From positions 1-64,000 of IMG/VR virus record IMGVR_UViG_3300034110_000188: a stretch of 64,000 nt of DNA. The stretch is one strand, 5' to 3'. Of the stretch, positions 33,601 through 42,600 are shown piece by piece (position 1 is the first letter of the stretch; each line of letters opens with the position of its first letter). Source of the stretch: a virus. The notes below the pieces were generated by a model, which saw nothing but the letters and a program-made list of their open reading frames with translations, was not told the DNA's origin and did not search any database. The translations under genes were made by a program, and so were the position numbers.

Positions 33601-34696
33601 TCCAGGGCAAGTGGCTCACAATTCTATTGACACAAACCAATTGAATACAACGACTAGTCCTGCTGTAGTTATAATAAATAATCCTAAGAATAAGAATAGC
33701 AATTACAATGCATATACTTGGGGTAACGGTCAGGAGTCAAACCGAATCAAGGATGACTTCAACCAATCAACTTTAGAGTACTCTCCTAGAGCTACTTCAG
33801 TTATTGAGGATTACGAAGAGCGTCATAACAGAGAGGCACTTACTTACAGTGGTGTGTACAGAGAGACTACATCAATCAATAGATTGAATGAGTTTAACTT
33901 AAGTATAGCTAACTTCAAGTACCTTGACAAATCGTTTGGTTCTATTGAGAAGATATACGCTCGTGATACTGACTTACTTACATTCCAAGAGAATAAAGTT
34001 AGTTCTGTTTTATTCGGTAAAAACTTAATATCAGACTCAGTTGGGGGAGGTTCAATTGTATCTATTCCTGAAGTACTTGGGACTCAGATTGCATATCCTT
34101 ACGAGTATGGTATTTCGAATAATCCAGAGAGTTTCGCAGCTTGGGGTGACGATATATTCTTTACAGACGCGTACCGTGGTGTAGTTCTACAACTTAACGG
34201 AGCTACAATAAACGAAGCTTCTTCACTTGGTATGGAGTTCTACTTCAGAGATTTATTTGAAGCCAACTTAAACAATCAAAAGATTGGTGCATACGATCCG
34301 TTTCAAAGAGTTTATGTTCTTACAACTAACGAAGAGACAGTTTTACCATGTAACGTTAAGGTAAGTCCACCTACTAGAACAGTAATCAGAACAGCTGCAA
34401 GTAATGTAAATTTATTTTATATTAGCGCAACGCTAGGATGGGTTCTTCAACTAGCAGACTTAGGATTTGGGACTTCTTGGTTGACACTTAGTCAGACATC
34501 TGGGTTTGGAGACAGACAAATTAGAGGAAACATACTAGCTAACAATACTGGACTTCCTAGACAAATAGGAGTTACCGTCCTAGCTTGTGGAGTAAGCTAT
34601 AGCTTTACACTTACACAGACAAACGGAAGGTTCATTAACATAGTAAATGTAATTTATAATAACATAGGAGACAATGAAATTATCAGAAAGTTATAA
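30683..34696 (+). CDS. Large tail protein (hub/stabilisation type)
   Basis: A 1337 aa virion protein starting MDISRNFTAGVMDKDLDERV, a start shared by the large tail proteins of many Bacteroidota phages. It is beta-rich with Asn/Thr-rich repeats. Near the C-terminus are conserved YAWGDDIFFTDAYRG-like blocks and then a Bacon-like beta sandwich (CNVKVSPPTRTVIRTAASN...WLTLSQTSG) that may bind carbohydrate. It would form the tail barrel or hub. It overlaps the next gene by 23 nt. Confidence 0.7.
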   Translation: MDISRNFTAGVMDKDLDERVIPNGKYIDALNIIAGSSKNSDVGSVQNILGNTKIGNTASVLGFPAGLTNARAIGAISVEDIDCIYWLLSSDECDAVLELNTISGTVSRIIQSNRIGGVTQLGFDLGYLVTGINYINGLLFFTDALNPPRKMNISRVRTYTVNDPRIDIDINVVLRPPLIAPYIAMGNDGTQSNNMSDKFLYFAYRFKYIDNEYSSLSPFTPAAFAPGNYNVDPQVGYNVSMQNKYNYVDVSFETGNQFVTDIQLVMLDSTSKNIFIVGSFNKEELNLSNEVSYTFSKFSNNKTYSTLPSDQIGRLFDNVPLTAKAQDIVGSRLVFGNYTEFYDVSDARFKLSVISNIDGNLPTTTNPLNTLRSNRDYEIGIVYTDEYGRMSTVMDAPSNTIYIPPTNSATANSIRVTINSNPPVWATNWRLVIKQSRDGYYNLFPILFYKDGNYRYFLINESDRDKVSVGEYITFKADANGITNNNKQYKVLEIALKEADFISSNAVSEYAGLYLKIKVDNANDFDPSALYNYLYVGEGVSTTIGAPVTGLLGLGLNAPVGEIPVSPLNNPIKCADNPIFYGNGNGSVLTISGGALSNNQYLGNVDARYTIEIDSPTTFRYTTNINGTGPFIQQNVPIIANAGNPILNAAGIAVMNITFSTSTGLIVGDRWKISCRGPVYTGQGTIPSSNYFGGIGIANMSALNYDSVGGYAIIPGTLWSPNNAIETDRTINVGAVITLQIVEDRYNSGAYIQQQIFPPSDRTYANIEEWFVESGAYQTFIQHDLSGNNVGANRVSFRRGATYQMASGSNNGSDLSNTVNQGFVANATTMAYPVRMFVAGFGKSENINNQNHIKVAFKIQQQDSPTVVETVPKQNDLEVFHELTRTYKVEGGNHRVKWDYEDYTFFISSNATLNGKTALRQLTPNYPHDFEVGETVYVTTSVPALNGSFTVLSVPDMYTIVLSAPFPGSGPVTPGQVAHNSIDTNQLNTTTSPAVVIINNPKNKNSNYNAYTWGNGQESNRIKDDFNQSTLEYSPRATSVIEDYEERHNREALTYSGVYRETTSINRLNEFNLSIANFKYLDKSFGSIEKIYARDTDLLTFQENKVSSVLFGKNLISDSVGGGSIVSIPEVLGTQIAYPYEYGISNNPESFAAWGDDIFFTDAYRGVVLQLNGATINEASSLGMEFYFRDLFEANLNNQKIGAYDPFQRVYVLTTNEETVLPCNVKVSPPTRTVIRTAASNVNLFYISATLGWVLQLADLGFGTSWLTLSQTSGFGDRQIRGNILANNTGLPRQIGVTVLACGVSYSFTLTQTNGRFINIVNVIYNNIGDNEIIRKL

Positions 34697-36305
34697 GCAC
34701 GGAACTAGTATTGAATATACTTTCACAGCAGAAAGAAACGACAACGGAGAAACTTTGTATGAATCAAATTCTGGTGCAGGTGGAAGTGATATATACCCAG
34801 CTGAAGGAGATACCGTTACAGTATTTGCTGATCAGATTGACGTAAACTTAAACAACAAGTGTTACTACTTAGTATCTAACTCAACTGGATTAAACAGAGA
34901 AGAGATAATAGGTCAAGGAACAGAAATATCCTTAAGCGTCATTGGAGATAGACTCCAAGGTTCTTTTGTGTTTTCTAATCCAAACAACTTTGCTGTACTT
35001 TACCTTATGTTTGACTATACAAATATAGTTGAACTTGGTGATACAATTACTTACGGTTCTTCATCTATAGAAAACAAGGTAATCAATATTCCACTTACAG
35101 ATGCGGTAGGAAACGTTAACGTGGCTTACTCAATCAATAATCCTGGAGGTAGAGTTGTGTTGTTCTACAACGGTGACATAGTTGACGACTCAGGCGTGTC
35201 GGTTAGTTCTACTTCTGGTAACCTAAGATTTTTTAAGTTCTCTGGAGAACTGAATGAAGCTAAACTCGTGTTTTCTAACACAAACGCGCTATCAATGACA
35301 TTTACCTCTACACCAACATTCCCAGGACTCACAAGGTTCTTTATATGTGACGAAGACGGAACTATAAGCAACGTAGGATCGCAAATCGCGATTAACAATA
35401 ATGTGTGGCATAATGGGTCAGCTTCTATACCACAAGCGGGAGATATTGTATTTACAAATTCAACTGGAACTCAACTATACGACGGAGCTAATTCATATCA
35501 CGTTGTTAGCCCAACACTTATGACTGTACCTAGCCCAACTGCAATTTACGTTCAGTTGGATGCGGAGGGCAATGTTATAAATAGAGGCACAGTGGCTTGT
35601 ACTGAAACACTAGGACCTGTAATTACACAGGGCGACGTTACGATAGTTCAAAACCAAAGACTGAACCTGACTATTGAAGCTGAAAATAATCCAACTACGT
35701 GGAGTATAGTAACACCGTTCAACGAATACTTGCTAAGCGGAAACGAAAAGGGAGCTATCTTCACGTACACTGACGTTAACTCAAACGCTCAGAGAGTAAC
35801 TGTAAGCGCATTAGAAACGCAAACGGTATATGGAGCTGCTTTACCCGTATTAGTTACAGGAACAGGATCTATTGAGCTAGTAGGATTATATCAACAAGCA
35901 GGACTTCCAAACGGCATTACGTTCTCTAACGGTATCTTAAGTGGTCAGCCAGCGACAACTGGTATTTACGATATCACGTTAATTGCAGCTAACTGTGTTG
36001 GAGATTCTTTAGAGTATACGTTTAGTATTATAGTTGAGTCAGAAATCAACATGACTCCGTTTGCTATTGATGTAAACGACTTTATGGAGACTGGAGCTTT
36101 AGCTTGTTCATTGACACCACGTTACGACTTGTTGTATCACAATAGTCCAACAGCTTTAATTCCTGACGTAAATGACACTATCTTTGTAGACATGAAGGGA
36201 ACTACTACATTTAACGGTGGTAAACTTTGGTATAATATTGACGCGTCTACTTACTCAGTTCAAGTAGATGAATATGGAACAGTAATAGCAACTCACACAT
36301 GTTAG
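34674..36305 (+). CDS. Tail protein with Ig-like domain
   Basis: A 543 aa beta-rich virion protein. About residues 400-465 (GLYQQAGLPNGITFSNGILSGQPATTGIYDI, broken here by position only) form a putative Ig-like/cadherin-like domain of the He_PIG type, which often serves in surface adhesion. It begins 23 nt inside the previous gene. Likely a tail surface or tip protein. Confidence 0.6.
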   Translation: MKLSESYKHGTSIEYTFTAERNDNGETLYESNSGAGGSDIYPAEGDTVTVFADQIDVNLNNKCYYLVSNSTGLNREEIIGQGTEISLSVIGDRLQGSFVFSNPNNFAVLYLMFDYTNIVELGDTITYGSSSIENKVINIPLTDAVGNVNVAYSINNPGGRVVLFYNGDIVDDSGVSVSSTSGNLRFFKFSGELNEAKLVFSNTNALSMTFTSTPTFPGLTRFFICDEDGTISNVGSQIAINNNVWHNGSASIPQAGDIVFTNSTGTQLYDGANSYHVVSPTLMTVPSPTAIYVQLDAEGNVINRGTVACTETLGPVITQGDVTIVQNQRLNLTIEAENNPTTWSIVTPFNEYLLSGNEKGAIFTYTDVNSNAQRVTVSALETQTVYGAALPVLVTGTGSIELVGLYQQAGLPNGITFSNGILSGQPATTGIYDITLIAANCVGDSLEYTFSIIVESEINMTPFAIDVNDFMETGALACSLTPRYDLLYHNSPTALIPDVNDTIFVDMKGTTTFNGGKLWYNIDASTYSVQVDEYGTVIATHTC

Positions 36306-37048
36306 AAACACTAGTATTCGATAACGGAAAAGAAGGAGGTACACCAGGGTGGGTATCTAGATATTCTTACTACCCAGATTTTATGATTGGGTTTAAGAGC
36401 AAGTTATACACATTTAAGAACGGTGAGATTTATTCGCACGGAACGAATCAAAGTAGAAACCAGTTCTATGGAGTTAACTATACTTCTAAAATTAAGACAG
36501 TTCTTAACGATGCTCCTACTGACACTAAGATGTTCAAGACTTTAGCTTTAGATAGTAACTTTGCTTGGAATGCTTCTTACGAGACCGACATGGGACAAGG
36601 TTACAATCCGAGTTCGACTTTCGTAAGTAAAGAGAAAGATTTCGTATCTTACTTAAGAAGAATAGATAGCTTGGTTATAAACGACTACGACGCAAAGTTA
36701 CGTTCAACAATGGGTCTAGGTACGGTGCTTTCATTTACGTCACCTATAATAACGTTCTCCGTAAGTATCGACTTAAGTACACTTGCTATTGGTGATCGAA
36801 TTTATAAAATTGTAGCTAACGCATTTGTATACGTAGGCAATGTTGTTTCATACACGGCAAATACAGTTACGTTATCAGGAGGAATAGTTGTGCCAGGTGA
36901 TTTCATTGTAGTAGCTAAGAATAAAACTGCTGAATCATATGGAATGAGAGGGTTCTATCTAAACCTAGAGCTAGAGTCTGACGTTACAAACACAAATTAT
37001 ATAGAATTATTTGCTGTAGAATCATCTGTTTTCAAGTCTTTTCCGTAA
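36299..37048 (+). CDS. Tail structural protein
   Basis: A 249 aa beta-rich protein with FDNGKEGGTPGWVSRYSYYPDF at its start. A similar block recurs in tail proteins of related phages, where they accompany the large tail protein. It overlaps the previous gene by 7 nt and its end lies inside the promoter of the next. Exact role unknown. Confidence 0.6.
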   Translation: MLETLVFDNGKEGGTPGWVSRYSYYPDFMIGFKSKLYTFKNGEIYSHGTNQSRNQFYGVNYTSKIKTVLNDAPTDTKMFKTLALDSNFAWNASYETDMGQGYNPSSTFVSKEKDFVSYLRRIDSLVINDYDAKLRSTMGLGTVLSFTSPIITFSVSIDLSTLAIGDRIYKIVANAFVYVGNVVSYTANTVTLSGGIVVPGDFIVVAKNKTAESYGMRGFYLNLELESDVTNTNYIELFAVESSVFKSFP

Positions 37049-37053
37049 CTTTG
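37046..37053 (+). promoter_or_regulatory. -7 promoter element (leaderless geometry)
   Basis: TAACTTTG overlaps the stop codon of the upstream gene and lies exactly 4 nt before the ATG at 37058. Confidence 0.6.
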
Positions 37054-37057
37054 TGTT

Positions 37058-37453
37058 ATGGAGTTTAGATTATTAGAAGATTTAGATTACGATACGTTAT
37101 GTAAATGGTGGAAGTGGTGGAGATTTTCTGCCCCACCGAAAGATGCGTTACCTCACAATGGTAAAGGCGGTATAATGGTATCGAAGGATGGCGTGGACAT
37201 CTGCGCTGGATTCATTTACTTTACAAATAGCAGTATGTGTTGGATTGAGTTTATTGTAAGCAATCCAGAGGTGAAGGAAAATAGAAAGGAAGCTATAGCT
37301 TTTCTTATTAATGAATTATCCATACTGGCAAAACGAATAGGAGTAAAAGTAGCATACACTTCATTAAAATCACAAAGTTTAATCAATAGTTTTAGTGAGT
37401 GTGAATTCATTATAGGTAGCCACAAATGCACCGAGATGATTAAAGTACTATAA
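37058..37453 (+). CDS. GNAT-like acetyltransferase fold protein
   Basis: A 131 aa protein with the GNAT layout: GGIMVSKDGVDICAGFIYF (strand 2-4 region), WIEFIVSNPEV (strand 4), a helix starting NRKEAIAFLINEL where acetyl-CoA would bind (about 76-88), and TSLKSQSLINSFSECEFI near the end. The R/Q-x-x-G-x-G/A pyrophosphate loop is degenerate, so activity is doubtful. Such genes are common among tail genes of Bacteroidota phages. Confidence 0.6.
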   Translation: MEFRLLEDLDYDTLCKWWKWWRFSAPPKDALPHNGKGGIMVSKDGVDICAGFIYFTNSSMCWIEFIVSNPEVKENRKEAIAFLINELSILAKRIGVKVAYTSLKSQSLINSFSECEFIIGSHKCTEMIKVL

Positions 37454-37460
37454 TTTTTCG

Positions 37461-37468
37461 TAACTTTG
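37461..37468 (+). promoter_or_regulatory. -7 promoter element
   Basis: TAACTTTG, 19 nt before the ATG at 37488, heading the internal-virion-protein genes. Confidence 0.6.
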
Positions 37469-37487
37469 AAGTTCATAAATATTTAAT

Positions 37488-38165
37488 ATGGCAGCAATTA
37501 CAAGCGCAGTAATAGGAGGTTTATCAGCTGGAGCTAGTTTAGTTCAGTATGCACAGCAACAAAAATTATCCAAGGAAGCTGCGAAATCTAGAGAGTTAGC
37601 TCTTAATAGGCTTAAAGCAATACAAGAACAAAATCCATTTGCAGCAGTACAGACTCCAACACTAGGGTCTAAAATGGCTATGGAACAAATTAGCCAACAA
37701 GGCGCAGATACATTAGCGGCACTTCAAGGTGCGGGAGCTGAAGGAGTTATTGGTGGTGTTACGGCACTTAACCAAGGACTACGTGGAGCTGAGCTAGATG
37801 TTGCTGCCAACTTGGATCAAATGAGATACCAACGTGACATGACTCAAGCTGAAGCTCAAGCTGGTATAAATGCTAGAGGTGCTGAACGTGACTTTAAGAT
37901 TGGTGCTGCTGAGGCAAGGGCTGCGGCTGAACAAATGGCTGACGCTGAATTAGCAGGTAACCAAGCGTTACAGAGTGCGTTTGCTGCGTTAGGTACAGCA
38001 GCTGGATCGCTAGGGGCTATTGAGAAGTTTGACTATACTGACATTGAGAAATTAAATGCAGTAGAGAAAGCTGACTTTGATAAGTTGACAGATCCAAATG
38101 AACAAGGAGCATTCCTAGCTAGGCTATATCCAAGTAAATTGAAATACCGTAAATACGCTAAGTAA
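37488..38165 (+). CDS. Internal virion (ejection) protein, Ala-rich
   Basis: A 225 aa protein with an N-terminal Gly/Ala hydrophobic segment (AITSAVIGGLSAGASLVQY) and long Ala/Gln-rich helices. This composition and its place ahead of two more internal proteins resemble the small ejection proteins of T7- and P22-like phages, which enter the cell with the DNA. Confidence 0.65.
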   Translation: MAAITSAVIGGLSAGASLVQYAQQQKLSKEAAKSRELALNRLKAIQEQNPFAAVQTPTLGSKMAMEQISQQGADTLAALQGAGAEGVIGGVTALNQGLRGAELDVAANLDQMRYQRDMTQAEAQAGINARGAERDFKIGAAEARAAAEQMADAELAGNQALQSAFAALGTAAGSLGAIEKFDYTDIEKLNAVEKADFDKLTDPNEQGAFLARLYPSKLKYRKYAK

Positions 38166-39595
38166 TGGTTTCAAGAATAAATGAATTAGATTTATACGTA
38201 TCCAATCGTGGTGAAGATGGTCAGTTAATGGACTGGTCCAAGGCTGCTGCTAGTTTAACTTCTGGTCTAGCTGTTGCATCTGGTATGCGTCAATTACGTA
38301 GAACCGAAAACGAGCAGTTTAAGAAAAGTGCTGAAGCTGAGGTTGAGAAAGATCTTAACTTAACAAATCAAACTGTAAATAACTTAGTTGTTAATGGAGC
38401 AAGTGCTGGTCGTTCTAAGATAAACCAATTGTATAATGATATGCAAAATGGTAGAATATCCAGATCTCAGTATAAAGCTGCCATGGCTAATGTTCAAAGT
38501 AATTGGAAAGATACAGCTGAATATATTAAAGGAGTAGATGGAAAATATTCAGAGGCGTTAGCTAGACAAGAGTCAGGTGATGCATCTGAAATCGAAATGG
38601 GTATTATTGATTACTTCGGTAGATTGAATGACCTTGATAATAAAGCATTTGCTTTCGATGATAATGGAGCTGTATCTGTAGCTGTTTTTAATAATGAACA
38701 GAAACCTATTGCGTATCAAGACATAAGAGCCCTTAATAATTTAATGAACACTAAGTTTGATAAGGTTGATTTAACTGGAATGGTTGATGTTGGTGTAAAA
38801 GGATGGGAGAAAAATAAACAATACAGCGTAACTGACATTAGACTTAAACCTGAGTTATTTAATGCTGAAAAACAAAGATTAACAAATACTATATTATCAG
38901 ATAATAGAAGTATTGCATCTGTATTAGTTGATCACGGGGCTAGTGGATTCTACTTTGGTGATGCAGATAAAGAACGTGCTTTAGCTCAATTGAGACAATC
39001 TAATCCAAATGCTACTGAAGCTGATTTAGTTTTAATGGAGCAAGATAAAAATGGATATACTACAGCCAAGCTAACTGATGATCAATTAAAAAAAGCAAAG
39101 GATATAGTTGGAAGAGAAATTGAAATAAGATTTGGTCGTGAAGTTGATTATGCTCCTAGCTCTGGATCAGGGGATGGAGGACTTACCGCTAATCAAAGTC
39201 TTGGAATACAGCAACAAGAAGAGAGAGATAATTCTCTATGGAGATTAACATGGGATGCTTTTAATGCGCCAAATAGAGACAGAGATTTATACGCTAATAA
39301 TCTAACAGCAGCTACAGGTGGAGCAATTATATTCGAAAAGAATGAAAATGGAAAAGGATATATAGCTAAAAGGGTAAATGGTGAGGAAATTTATACCGAA
39401 GGCAATCCAATGGTGCATGGAAAACAGGCATGGACTATGATAGGTCAAGAGACTGAAGGAAAAGGGACGACTAAAACAGATACTAAATGGGAAAAGAAAC
39501 GCATCGGATTTCAAGGATTATCTAAAAGCAGTCCGAAAGGATCAGCTAACGGGGTAATTCAAACAGCTGTGTCTGGAGGTAAACCAAGAACTTAA
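38165..39595 (+). CDS. Internal virion protein
   Basis: A 476 aa mostly helical soluble protein, starting on the last base of the previous gene. An Ala/Gly-rich region near residues 25-45 (SKAAASLTSGLAVASGM) precedes long coiled coils. No enzymatic motif is visible. Its location directly before the giant polyvalent protein suggests a middle component of the ejection apparatus. Confidence 0.6.
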   Translation: MVSRINELDLYVSNRGEDGQLMDWSKAAASLTSGLAVASGMRQLRRTENEQFKKSAEAEVEKDLNLTNQTVNNLVVNGASAGRSKINQLYNDMQNGRISRSQYKAAMANVQSNWKDTAEYIKGVDGKYSEALARQESGDASEIEMGIIDYFGRLNDLDNKAFAFDDNGAVSVAVFNNEQKPIAYQDIRALNNLMNTKFDKVDLTGMVDVGVKGWEKNKQYSVTDIRLKPELFNAEKQRLTNTILSDNRSIASVLVDHGASGFYFGDADKERALAQLRQSNPNATEADLVLMEQDKNGYTTAKLTDDQLKKAKDIVGREIEIRFGREVDYAPSSGSGDGGLTANQSLGIQQQEERDNSLWRLTWDAFNAPNRDRDLYANNLTAATGGAIIFEKNENGKGYIAKRVNGEEIYTEGNPMVHGKQAWTMIGQETEGKGTTKTDTKWEKKRIGFQGLSKSSPKGSANGVIQTAVSGGKPRT

Positions 39596-39629
39596 TAATA
39601 CAATTATAACAGAAGGAAATAAATATAGT

Positions 39630-42600
39630 ATGCCAGATTTAAAACAATCATTGAGAGATTTTGTAGCTACATCTAATAGCGGTAATTACAAAACAGAAGG
39701 AGAAGTTATGTCTAAGTTCCCTGAATTAAAAGGATATGACATTACTGTATTAAGAGATTTTGTGGCTACATCTAATAGTGGAAAATACAAAAATGAAGAT
39801 GAAGTTTTTGCTAAGTTTCCTGAATTCAAATTTAGTACTCCAAAAAAAAAAGTTCCTACACAGGTATCAAAGCCTTCGGTTGGTTCTTCGGGTACTACAG
39901 AGACTCCTCAAAAACAGTCATCGGGTTCGTTAAAACAAGACGGAATCTATAAGTACCAAGGTAACTTAAAGGCAAACTATAAAAAAGAAAACGGGCAGTG
40001 GTATATTGACCCGACTGGTGGAACTAAATTCCAACCACTTGCGCAAGGTGACGTTGCTAAACGTGTAAAAGTATTAGAGAGTCAAGCTAATTATGACGCA
40101 GACTTAACTGCTTACAACATGCCGAATAAGGCACAGTATAAGCCGTTGCTATTACCTGACAATATTGAAGGCGCTCAAGCTATAAATGCTAAGGAAACTG
40201 AAAAATATAAAGACCTAAGCAAAGCTAAGGTATTCACTGGATTTCCTACTAAAGAAGAAAACAAGTACCGTGTTGTTGACGGACTATGGCAGAGAAGTGT
40301 ACCAAACGAAAAAGGAGAATACTCCGACTGGTCTACAGTAAAAAGCGAATCATCAATCAAAGCATTAAATGGTCAGTTCAAACAGAATGTAAACCTTGAT
40401 GTCGCTAAGACACTAGAGGAATATAGCAAGATTGGATTCAAAGATATTAACTCTGACTTAATTGGAGGAGACGAAGGTGATGCTGTTCCAATGCTTAATA
40501 ATAAATATAAATCACTAGGATTTAGCTTTAGAGAGGGTCTTGGAGATCAAATGATTGTCACTTCATCTATAGAAGGAGTACCAGAAATTACAATAGACAT
40601 GGACTCTTGGGATGGTGCTAAGGACGCGCATAACGCAGCTAGACTTAAAGCATATTTGTCTGAGAACGCATTAACACCTCAAAAAGAAAAAGAACAAGCA
40701 TTCGAAAAGAAGGCTACGGGTATTTTATCTAAAGGAATATATAACGAACCAGACAGAGTTCAAAGGAATGCTGACGGTACACTTCAGAGTCCGATAATGA
40801 ACGTGCCTAAAATAGATCAAGGATTTGTTACTGAATTCCAGCAAGCAGAAAAACAAGTTAAGCTAAGAAATCTTGAGAAAGAGACGGGGCTTAACATGGA
40901 TGAAATTCAAGCTAAAAAAGCTAGAAAAGCTACTGTATATGGATCGGAAAAGGTAATAAGTGGAGATTTAACAGCAAAGTCTATATCATCTCAGAATAAA
41001 GTTAATAAGGTTTATGTTGATAACGAAATAAAAGATATTAACTTAAGAGATAAGTATACTCAAAGACTTATTACTCAGTATGAAAACGATAAAGCAGACT
41101 TTGAGGCTAACTATGATAACTACTCTCAAGAAGAGATAACTATAAAAGAAAATCAATTAAAAGAAAAAGCTAAAGAATTAAAGCAGTCATATGACCAGTC
41201 AGAAAAAGACGCAAAAAATGTTGATTATTTAATTCAATCTCAAGCTGCTTCAACTATATCTGAAAAGCTAGTAAAAGAGAAAACAGGTACTGTTGCTGGA
41301 GCTATAGGTAGATCGCTAACCGATGCAATTATCGATTCTGGCCTTGGTATTTATCAGGCAGTTGGAAACAATGTTACGACTAGAGAGCGTCAAGCTGCTA
41401 AAGATTCTGTAGCCGAGTTATTCACAACCACAACTTCTGAATTTACAGCTTCGGAAGATAGAAGCTTAGTAACGAGTACTTTAGTTGCTTTAACTCAAAT
41501 GACTCCAGCTATCGCTGCTGGTGTTGCTACTGGTGGCGCAACTGCTGGTGCTGCTTATTTTTGGGGTATGTCTTACTCTAATACTTATGACTCAATGGAA
41601 GGTTTAGATCTTCCAGAGGAGGATAGAAAAATGATGTCTTTTGCTATAGCTACAGCTACCGCTGCTTTAGAGTCTTACGGATTAGAAAAAATAACTAGTA
41701 ATAAAGCCGCTTCAGGTTTTGTAGCTAAAAGAGTAGCTCAGGTATTATCAGGTCTTCCAAAAGAAGCGACGATGGATATGATGAATAACGCTATCTACAC
41801 TGACATGAAAAAGGTTGTTGCAGACAAGTTAATCAAGGTGGTATCTAAAGGTGTTATTGAAGGTGGCGTTGAGGTGTCTCAGTCTGCTGCTGAACAGGAA
41901 ATTAAAAATTTATACGAACAAGCTAAAAAGAAAGATGTATTTCAAGAAGACTGGGGTACATTTGGTAAGAATGCATTAAAAGAATTCTTAATAGGATCAT
42001 TCGCTGGGTCTACTGTGAATGCTATGTCAGGTTTAGGAACTACTGTAAAACAGCTAAGTGACCCTGTAAACTTTGGTTTATCTAAAGAAATTGCAAATGA
42101 TGAAGACCTACAAGACTTGTTTAAAAATGACTTAAAGTCAAAGATCATACAAGGCGAGATAACAATCCCAGAAGCGAAAGCAAAGCTGCGTGCTATGGGT
42201 GAATTCAAATCATTATTAGGAAAAGTACCTTCTAATATGTTAGAGAATAATCAGCGAGAAGCAATGAAGCTGATTGAAGAAAAACAAAAGTTACAACGTG
42301 AAATTGAAGGAAAAGAGCCTTCATTAGTTGAAGATAAAAAACAACGTATAGTTGATATAGACAATGAGATGAAACAACTCGTTGAATCTGAATCAGTTAT
42401 ACCAGATGAAATATCATCTTTAAATGACGATGAGCAAGTTATATTTAATGTAGAGACATTAGAAGAAGTGCCTGAGCAATTTAGAGATAGAGCCGTTAAA
42501 AAAAGCGGTATGGAAGTTACACTCAGAAAAAAAATTCTAGGTTTGCCTATAGGTAAAAAAACTAAGAGAATTTTAGGTGATGGTTATAGATATGAATTAA

